A DNA stretch of 7,298 nucleotides from Acidobacteriota bacterium. Lineage in GTDB: Bacteria; Acidobacteriota; Terriglobia; Bryobacterales; Bryobacteraceae. Of the stretch, positions 1-5,002 are shown one piece after another (positions within the stretch are counted from its first letter, which is position 1; every line of letters begins with the position of its first letter). The DNA is taken from contig JAPKYY010000370.1 in the NCBI GenBank assembly GCA_026394095.1, forward strand, positions 1 through 7,298, written 5' to 3'. Made by a program: the position numbers and the translations under genes. Below the pieces are notes generated by a model. The model made no database searches. It was not told where the DNA came from and saw only the letters and a program-made list of their open reading frames with translations.

Positions 1-1673
1 TCATTGGTAAACCGTCCCAAAAACGTCACCCGCCCGCGCGTATCGCCATAGTTTCGCGTGAAGTACTGCATCCGCAAAAAGTCCGCTCCAAACTTGATCG
101 TGTGCCGGCCCTTGATCCATGTAGTCGACCCTGCATATTGATAGTTGTTAAACGACCAGACCTTCGGGTAATCATAAGCAGGCCCCAGCGGAATGTAGCC
201 TGAAGCATCCAGCTGCGGCAACCCGCGTGCAGCCGGGTTCTGCGTCGTCCCAACAAATCCAACTTCTCCCGCCCAGTCCTTCTCACCCGATAATGGCCAG
301 CGCTGGTTATTCGTCTTCCGCGAGAAATTGGCAGACAGCTCCAGATAGATATTGGGCGTCAGCGGCCGCAGATACTTCACATAACTCAGGATGTCCAGAG
401 TATTATTCCCCAACCCGAAAAGCGGAATGGGAGACCGCCCACTCACCACCGGGTCATAACTCGTATTCGGCCTCCAGAACGTCGAAAACGTCACCCGGTC
501 CTTGGCCGAAAAATTGTGGTCCACCTTGATCCCGAAGTTGTTGTTTGAAGTCGACCCATTCCCCGAAGCAATGTAATTATTAGCAGACCCAGTCAAATTC
601 GGCGCTGGAAAGAAAGCCGCCAGCTTCAAACCCACAGGGTCCAGCCGCGAAACCGGGATCTGATTCCCCGGGAATGCCCGCCGCGCATTCAGCGGATCCA
701 CAATCGTCAAAGGCCGCCCAAAAGCATCCGTCGCCTTCGAGAAATCCCCCTGCAAGTATTCAGGGCGGGGCACAATCCCCCTCTGCGTCTTCCCGTCCAC
801 CAGCCGTAAAGATTCCCAGGTAAACAAAAAGAACGTTTTGTCCTTGATCACCGGCCCGGACAGTGTCGCCCCAAACTGATTCCGCCGCAACTTCGCCTTC
901 CTCACATCAAAATAGCCCGTAGCATCCCAAACATCATTACGAACAAACTCGTACAGCGACCCATGAAAACGGTTCGATCCCGATTTTGTTACCACTGTCA
1001 ACATCCCACCGGCAAAGCGGCCATACTCCGCCGCAAACCCCGACGTAATCATCTTGAATTCCTGCACACCCTCAATCGGAGGATTGATCACTGCACCCGT
1101 ATTCCGCCGCTGCGTATTGTTCATGCCGTCGAGCATAAAACCCGTATTGTCGGCGCGCGCACCATTCACCGCAAACGCACCATCCCCGCCATCCCCCTTG
1201 GGAATCACACCCCCGGTTAGAAACGCCAGGTCATTAAAATTCCTCCCCGCCAGCGGAATATCGGAGATCTCTTCCTTAGTGATCACCTCACCCCGGGCCC
1301 CCGAATCCGTATTCAAAACAGGAGGCGCTTCAGTAACCGTAATCGTATCCGCCACAGCCCCAACTTCCAGCGTCACATCGATACGCAGTACCTGATCGAC
1401 AGCCAGCGTAAGTGCCGTCGACTTGTAACTCCGAAACCCCTGCGCCGTAGCCTCTAGCGAATACTTCCCCGGTGGTACAAAAGGAATCGTATAGTCCCCA
1501 GTCCCACTCGCCACCGCACTTTGCAGAATATTCGTATCGAGATTCTTCAGCCGCAGCGCCGTCCCCGGCAAAACCCCACCACTGGAATCCGTCACCCGGC
1601 CCGTAAGAGTAGCCGTAGGAGTTTGAGCCCAAAGGCCAATCGAAATAAACAAGGCAAACAAGCTGAAGCGCAT
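1..1673 (-). CDS. TonB-dependent-receptor-like outer membrane protein with carboxypeptidase-regulatory-like domain (3' end outside window)
   Basis: This is a large outer-membrane beta-barrel protein of the acidobacterial 'carboxypeptidase regulatory-like / TonB-dependent receptor' type. The visible 557 codons are open without a stop, and the C-terminal barrel lies beyond the left edge. Residues 1-16 form a signal peptide (MRFSLFALFISIGLWA) with likely cleavage before Gln17. Residues about 20-105 form the Ig-like regulatory domain (LTGRVTDSSGGVLPG, then PPGKYSLEATAQGF). The plug follows at about 115-235, with LAGRNFNDLAFLTGGV at 141-156, LDGMNNT at 181-187, AEYGRFAGG at 215-223 and VTKSGSNRFHGSLYEF at 228-243. 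Barrel-like segments then begin, including NQFGATLSGPVIKDKTFFLF at 265-284. Such proteins are presumed to import large or chelated nutrients; the substrate here is unknown. The start is the first possible one: an in-frame TAA lies six codons upstream. No Shine-Dalgarno sequence is visible. Codons end mainly in G or T, unlike the plus-strand genes. It is divergent from the cytochrome gene. Confidence 0.92.
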   Translation of the reverse strand, partial: MRFSLFALFISIGLWAQTPTATLTGRVTDSSGGVLPGTALRLKNLDTNILQSAVASGTGDYTIPFVPPGKYSLEATAQGFRSYKSTALTLAVDQVLRIDVTLEVGAVADTITVTEAPPVLNTDSGARGEVITKEEISDIPLAGRNFNDLAFLTGGVIPKGDGGDGAFAVNGARADNTGFMLDGMNNTQRRNTGAVINPPIEGVQEFKMITSGFAAEYGRFAGGMLTVVTKSGSNRFHGSLYEFVRNDVWDATGYFDVRKAKLRRNQFGATLSGPVIKDKTFFLFTWESLRLVDGKTQRGIVPRPEYLQGDFSKATDAFGRPLTIVDPLNARRAFPGNQIPVSRLDPVGLKLAAFFPAPNLTGSANNYIASGNGSTSNNNFGIKVDHNFSAKDRVTFSTFWRPNTSYDPVVSGRSPIPLFGLGNNTLDILSYVKYLRPLTPNIYLELSANFSRKTNNQRWPLSGEKDWAGEVGFVGTTQNPAARGLPQLDASGYIPLGPAYDYPKVWSFNNYQYAGSTTWIKGRHTIKFGADFLRMQYFTRNYGDTRGRVTFLGRFTN

Positions 1674-1687
1674 AAATCTACAAGCAC

Positions 1688-1717
1688 TTTATCGCATTTA
1701 GGGATGATACACTTCAA
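1688..1717 (-). promoter_or_regulatory. Possible sigma70-type promoter for the minus-strand receptor gene
   Basis: On the minus strand, TTGAAG (1717-1712) and GATAAA (1693-1688) are separated by 18 bp. Each matches the -35 or -10 consensus at four of six positions. Transcription would start near 1681, leaving a leader of only about 8 nt before the ATG at 1673, which fits the lack of a Shine-Dalgarno site. The -35 box would overlap the start region of the divergent cytochrome gene. Hexamers this weak also occur by chance, and acidobacterial promoter consensus is poorly defined. Confidence 0.25.
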
Positions 1718-1724
1718 ACCAACC

Positions 1725-2429
1725 ATGTGGCTAAGATCCCTTACTTTGGCTCTGATTTCCTGGCAAATCCTTAACGCACAATCCGGCCGTCGCCTCTTTG
1801 AAGCCCAGTGCGCCCTCTGCCACGGCCAAACCGGCGGAGGCGGAAAAGGCCCCAGCCTCCTCAAGCCAAAACTCAACAAAGCCCCAGACCAGGCCGCCCT
1901 CGAAAAACTGATCGCAGACGGCATCGAGCCAGAGATGCCCGGTGCCTGGACCCTCAGCCCCAAAGAACTCACCCAGGTCGCCGAATACGTACGTTCCCTC
2001 GGCTCGATCCCGCCAGAATCCGTCCCCGGCGACGCAACCGCCGGCAAAGAAATCTACCGCAAGTCCGCCTGCGCCAGCTGCCACATCATCGATGGCACAG
2101 GCTCCGGCTTCGGCCCCGAACTTACCAACATCGGCATCCGCCGCAACTCGGCCCACCTTCGCCAGTCCATCCTCAAGCCTGACGACATTCTCCCCGACGG
2201 TTTCATGCTCATCGAAGCCGGCCAAACCAAAGGCATCCGTCTAGCCGAAGACCTCTTCAACATCCAACTGATGGACGCAAGCGGCCGCCTCCATTCCTTC
2301 TCCAAAGCCAGCACAACCATCAACCGCACCCGCAATAAGTCACCCATGCCTGCCTACACCAAATTCCCGGCCACAGACCTCGACAACCTCATCGCCTACC
2401 TCGCCAGCCTCAAAGGTTCAGCCAAATGA
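1725..2429 (+). CDS. Secreted diheme cytochrome c, probable electron acceptor of the adjacent PQQ dehydrogenase
   Basis: This is a 234-residue periplasmic c-type cytochrome with two covalent heme sites. A signal peptide (MWLRSLTLALISWQILNA) precedes Gln19. Domain 1 is compact, with CALCH at 29-33 and a likely distal ligand Met71 in PEMPGAW. Domain 2 has CASCH at 116-120 followed by GSGFGPELTNIGIRR, ILKPDDILPDGF and SPMPAYTKF, with Met208 the likely distal ligand. This order matches the Planctomycete/Acidobacteria 'putative heme-binding' domain (TIGR02603-like, recognised by eye). The ATG at 1704 would add seven residues (MIHFKPT); the ATG at 1725 gives the more normal signal peptide, and neither has a properly spaced Shine-Dalgarno site. 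The stop codon overlaps the dehydrogenase start, so the two are probably translationally coupled. The inferred role is to carry electrons from reduced PQQ to the respiratory chain. Confidence 0.9.
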   Translation: MWLRSLTLALISWQILNAQSGRRLFEAQCALCHGQTGGGGKGPSLLKPKLNKAPDQAALEKLIADGIEPEMPGAWTLSPKELTQVAEYVRSLGSIPPESVPGDATAGKEIYRKSACASCHIIDGTGSGFGPELTNIGIRRNSAHLRQSILKPDDILPDGFMLIEAGQTKGIRLAEDLFNIQLMDASGRLHSFSKASTTINRTRNKSPMPAYTKFPATDLDNLIAYLASLKGSAK

Positions 2430-3979
2430 CTATCCTCCTCCTGGCCCTCCTCGCCCAAGTCCCCCTGGAGCGCATCGTAAGCGCCGATAAAGAACCTGGC
2501 AACTGGCTCTCCTACTCACGAAGCTTCGATGGCCAGCGCCACTCCCCGCTCACGCAAATCAACACAACAAACGTAGCGAACCTCAAGGTCAAATGGGCTT
2601 ACCAGTTCTCGAAACCAGGCAATCAAACCTCGCCCATCGTTGTCGACAACGTGATGTACATCTCCGGCCCCAACTCCGTCGCCGCCCTTGACACCCGCAC
2701 CGGCCGCCCCTTCTGGCAATGGTCGCGCCCCATCCCCTCTGACTATCAATCGATCGGCTTCGGCCGCACCAATCGAGGCGTCGCCGTCCTCAACGACATG
2801 GTCTACATAGCAACCCTCGATTGCTGGCTCGTCGCTCTAGACGCTCGTAGTGGTATCCAGCGCTGGGCGGTCAAAGCGGGAGACTACAAACTCGGCTACA
2901 GCTTCACCGTCGCGCCTCTGGCAATCAAGGACAAAATCATCGTTGGCACCAGCGGCGGCGAAGCTGGCATCCGTGGCTGGCTCGACGCCTACAACGCAAG
3001 AACAGGCAAGCAGGAATGGCGCTTCTACACCATCCCCGGCCCCGGCGAAGCGGGTCACGAAACCTGGAAGAACGACGCCTGGAAAACCGGCGGCGGCTCC
3101 ACCTGGGTCACCGGAGCCTACGATCCCGCCCTGAACCTCGTCTACTGGGGCATCGGCAATCCCGCCCCCGATTGGAACGGCGATTCCCGCCCCGGCGACA
3201 ATCTCTACAGTTGCAGTTTCGTAGCCCTCGACGGCGACACCGGCAAGCTCAAATGGCATTTCCAGTTCACCCCGCACGACGTCCACGATTGGGACGCCGC
3301 CCACGTCCCCATCCTCTTCGACGCGGAAGTCCGGGGCCGCAAACGCAAGCTCATCGCTAACGCCAACCGCAACGGCTTCTACTATCTGCTGGACCGCGAA
3401 TCCGGCGAATTCCTCTCCGGCCGCGACTACGTCAAACAAACATGGGCCAAGGGTCTCGACGACAGTGGCCGCCCCATCCTCCTCCCCGGTGCCGAACCCA
3501 CCGCAGAAGGCACCATCGTATGGCCCAGTCTCAACGGAGCCACTATCTGGTTCAGCCCCTCTTACAGCCCACTAACGAAGCTCTACTATGTAGCCGCGCG
3601 GGAGAAGTCGTCAAAGTATTTCAAGAGCGAAGCCGAATACAAACCCGGCACCTTCTTCGCCGGCGGCGGCGAGCAGAACCTCGACCCCAACGACGAATGG
3701 GGAGCCATCCGTGCCCTCGACGCCCTCACCGGCCAGCAAAAATGGCAGTTCAAGCTTTTAACCCCACCCTGGGCCGGCCTGATGTCAACAGCAGGCAACC
3801 TGGTCTTCGCCTCATCCAACGAAGGCAACTTCTTCGCCCTCGACGCCACAACAGGAAAACCCCTCTGGGACTTCCAAACTGGCAGCGCGATAACCTCAAA
3901 CCCGATCTCCTTCAACATAGAAGGCAAGCAACACATAGCGATAGCCTCCGGCTATACCCTGTACGTCTTCGGCCTCTAG
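2426..3979 (+). CDS. PQQ-dependent alcohol dehydrogenase-type quinoprotein (eight-bladed propeller, no heme domain)
   Basis: This 517-residue quinoprotein of the methanol/ethanol dehydrogenase family is predicted to oxidise an alcohol or similar substrate in the periplasm. Propeller W-motifs of the form ALDxxTGxxxW are seen at 87-97, 137-147, 267-277, 430-440 and 471-481, with a variant near 187-198. By comparison with methanol dehydrogenase, Glu179 (SGGEAGIRG) and Asn245 (GIGNPAPDW) would bind the metal, Asp288 would be the catalytic base (HDVHDWDAA), Trp227 would stack on PQQ and Arg315 (NANRNGFYY) would contact it. Asp290, two residues after the base, is the position linked to lanthanide-using enzymes. 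The vicinal Cys-Cys pair of methanol dehydrogenase is replaced by Phe112-Gly113. There is no cytochrome domain, so the upstream diheme protein is the natural acceptor. The leader is short (MTILLLALLA before Gln11) and has no basic residue. The start overlaps the cytochrome stop (ATGA), and an AAAGG lies 9 nt upstream. Substrate is not predictable. Confidence 0.93.
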   Translation: MTILLLALLAQVPLERIVSADKEPGNWLSYSRSFDGQRHSPLTQINTTNVANLKVKWAYQFSKPGNQTSPIVVDNVMYISGPNSVAALDTRTGRPFWQWSRPIPSDYQSIGFGRTNRGVAVLNDMVYIATLDCWLVALDARSGIQRWAVKAGDYKLGYSFTVAPLAIKDKIIVGTSGGEAGIRGWLDAYNARTGKQEWRFYTIPGPGEAGHETWKNDAWKTGGGSTWVTGAYDPALNLVYWGIGNPAPDWNGDSRPGDNLYSCSFVALDGDTGKLKWHFQFTPHDVHDWDAAHVPILFDAEVRGRKRKLIANANRNGFYYLLDRESGEFLSGRDYVKQTWAKGLDDSGRPILLPGAEPTAEGTIVWPSLNGATIWFSPSYSPLTKLYYVAAREKSSKYFKSEAEYKPGTFFAGGGEQNLDPNDEWGAIRALDALTGQQKWQFKLLTPPWAGLMSTAGNLVFASSNEGNFFALDATTGKPLWDFQTGSAITSNPISFNIEGKQHIAIASGYTLYVFGL

Positions 3980-4083
3980 CTGGCAAATTCACGATGTCTT
4001 CAAAGCCAGGCTGATCGACGAAGTCTTTGCTGAAAAAGCCGGAGCTGCCTCCTTCACCCCTATCGCTCGACGCAACTTTGATG

Positions 4084-4089
4084 TATAAG
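4084..4089 (+). promoter_or_regulatory. Possible -10 element upstream of the small membrane protein gene
   Basis: TATAAG lies in the short AT-rich part of the spacer after the dehydrogenase gene. It would start transcription near 4096, just before the strong Shine-Dalgarno site at 4105. No good -35 box is seen 16-18 bp upstream. It suggests that the small genes are transcribed separately from the cytochrome/dehydrogenase operon, but the support is weak. No hairpin-plus-T-tract terminator was found in 3980-4083. Confidence 0.22.
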
Positions 4090-4104
4090 TGAACTAGTGG
4101 TTGG

Positions 4105-4112
4105 AAAGGAGG
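4105..4112 (+). promoter_or_regulatory. Strong Shine-Dalgarno site fixing the start at 4118
   Basis: AAAGGAGG ends 5 nt before the ATG at 4118. This near-perfect site decides the start against an in-frame GTG at 4097, which has no such site and would itself lie upstream of it. Confidence 0.85.
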
Positions 4113-4117
4113 CTTTT

Positions 4118-4390
4118 ATGCCAAATCTAACCCTGCTTGGATGGATTTTCATTTCCTGGTGCGCAGTCACCTCCCTTCTCGTTTTGCTCCTGATTTACCG
4201 GTCTTTAATCTCAATGAAAGAGGACGATCAGCTCTTCCTCGACCCGGCAGAAGCACACTTTGAAGCAGAGCAACGCAAGGTCCTCGCCAAACTCAATCAG
4301 CTCAAGTTTTACGCAAATCGTTTGGGCTTCGCCTCTGGCGGACTCTTTGCTGCCACAGTCGTCGTCGCGATTTTTAAAGCAATGCGTTAG
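4118..4390 (+). CDS. Small two-helix inner-membrane protein of unknown function
   Basis: This 90-residue protein has a hydrophobic helix at about residues 4-27, ending in LLVLLLIYR, and a second at about 68-87 (FASGGLFAATVVVAIFK). Between them is a charged, probably helical stretch at 33-67 (MKEDDQLFLDPAEAHFEAEQ, then KVLAKLNQLK), which could be an amphipathic or coiled segment. It resembles small conserved hypothetical membrane proteins I associate with Acidobacteria, sharing the EDDQLFLD stretch, but I cannot assign a function or family name. The first helix is too long and uncleaved-looking for a secretion signal, so both helices are probably retained. Codon choice is more mixed and AT-richer than in the flanking genes. 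It is followed after 99 bp by another small gene in the same direction, possibly on the same transcript. Confidence 0.8.
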   Translation: MPNLTLLGWIFISWCAVTSLLVLLLIYRSLISMKEDDQLFLDPAEAHFEAEQRKVLAKLNQLKFYANRLGFASGGLFAATVVVAIFKAMR

Positions 4391-4431
4391 GACGTCATTA
4401 CTCGGCTGAACTCTTCGCAGCGACAGCCCTT

Positions 4432-4456
4432 GCGGGACTCAACATATGGTTCCCGC
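4432..4456. repeat. Inverted repeat (6-bp stem, 13-nt loop) between the two small genes
   Basis: GCGGGA at 4432-4437 pairs with TCCCGC at 4451-4456 around a 13-nt loop containing CATATG. No T-tract follows, so it is not a standard intrinsic terminator. It lies 23 nt upstream of the Shine-Dalgarno site of the next gene and could be a transcript-processing or attenuating hairpin, or chance. Confidence 0.35.
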
Positions 4457-4479
4457 GATCGCATCCCGGCTACGAAAAC

Positions 4480-4485
4480 AAGGAG
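4480..4485 (+). promoter_or_regulatory. Shine-Dalgarno site fixing the start at 4490
   Basis: AAGGAG ends 4 nt before the ATG at 4490. It supports this start over an in-frame TTG at 4430, which would add 20 residues of unremarkable sequence and has no comparable site. Confidence 0.75.
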
Positions 4486-4489
4486 ATAT

Positions 4490-4840
4490 ATGGCCCAATT
4501 CAAAGTCCCTCCCGCCCGCGCACACGGCAGCACCTCAACTTCGCCCCAAGGCTTCATCCAGGCATTTGATGCTGCGGCCGACAGTCTAAGTCAGAGCATG
4601 GTCCAGAGCATTGTCGCCAGTTACGCCGTATCGCACGGTATCAGCGAAGCAAATGCCCGTACCGTTCTGATCCTTTTGGGGCTGGGCCTTGCAGGCAAAT
4701 TGGAAGAGGACGCTGCGCGCAGGGCCAAAAACAAGGCCGCCTTCGACAACGCCATGCGGTCCATAGGTGGAGGCGGCCTCCGGGCATCAGATGAGACGAT
4801 CCGTGCTCTAGCCAACAAATTGCGCACGTTGTTTTCGTGA
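4490..4840 (+). CDS. Small hypothetical protein, mostly helical
   Basis: This 116-residue protein matches no family I recognise. The first 20 residues are basic and polar, rich in Pro, Ser and Thr (MAQFKVPPARAHGSTSTSPQ), and look disordered. The rest appears helical: 21-50 (FIQAFDAAADSLSQSMVQSI), 51-70 with a short hydrophobic patch TVLILLGLGLAG at 58-69, a charged helix at 70-92 (KLEEDAARRAKNKAAFDNAM), a GGGG hinge at 93-96 and a final helix DETIRALANKLRTLF at 101-115. The hydrophobic patch is too short for a confident membrane helix, and there is no signal peptide, so the protein is probably cytoplasmic. A clear Shine-Dalgarno site and its own stop codon support a real gene. It follows the small membrane protein gene in the same direction and may share its transcript. 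Confidence 0.68.
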   Translation: MAQFKVPPARAHGSTSTSPQGFIQAFDAAADSLSQSMVQSIVASYAVSHGISEANARTVLILLGLGLAGKLEEDAARRAKNKAAFDNAMRSIGGGGLRASDETIRALANKLRTLFS

Positions 4841-5002
4841 CAAATGGCGGCGGGCAACAGATTTGGCCTGATCCATACTCAATCCGAGCGTTGTCTTCAA
4901 AGACTGGTCCGCCAACATCGCGCCAGCCCAAACAATCACCTCGAATCCACCAAGCAACACCGAGTCGTAAGCAGTGTCATCAAGGCATGTCAAAATTGCA
5001 AG

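Noticed and set aside
963..1395. Plus-strand open frames across the left receptor
   Set aside because: They are antisense to an uninterrupted 557-codon receptor frame and show no domain or start signal.
1521..1724. A longer cytochrome start at 1521 adding up to 68 residues
   Set aside because: The extension is antisense to the receptor's 5' coding sequence, is basic and low-complexity, and would bury the signal peptide. The ATG at 1725, or at 1704, fits an exported cytochrome.
2837..3439. A 200-codon open frame antisense to the dehydrogenase gene, and a similar 190-codon frame at 3442-4014 on the plus strand
   Set aside because: Both are shadows created by GC-rich, C-ending codons in the real gene. 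Their translations are low-complexity with no motif, whereas the dehydrogenase frame has family motifs throughout.
3980..4083. Terminator after the dehydrogenase gene
   Set aside because: No stable stem followed by a T-tract was found. Termination may be Rho-dependent, but nothing in the sequence shows it.
4455..4462. GCGATCGC palindrome
   Set aside because: This is a single copy of a common palindromic octamer in GC-rich DNA, with no second copy nearby to suggest an array or operator.
3996..4902. Direct repeat of GTCTTCAAAG at 3996-4005 and 4893-4902, on both sides of the small genes
   Set aside because: Ten matching bases with no extended flanking similarity and no transposase or integrase nearby. 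Too short to call an insertion boundary.
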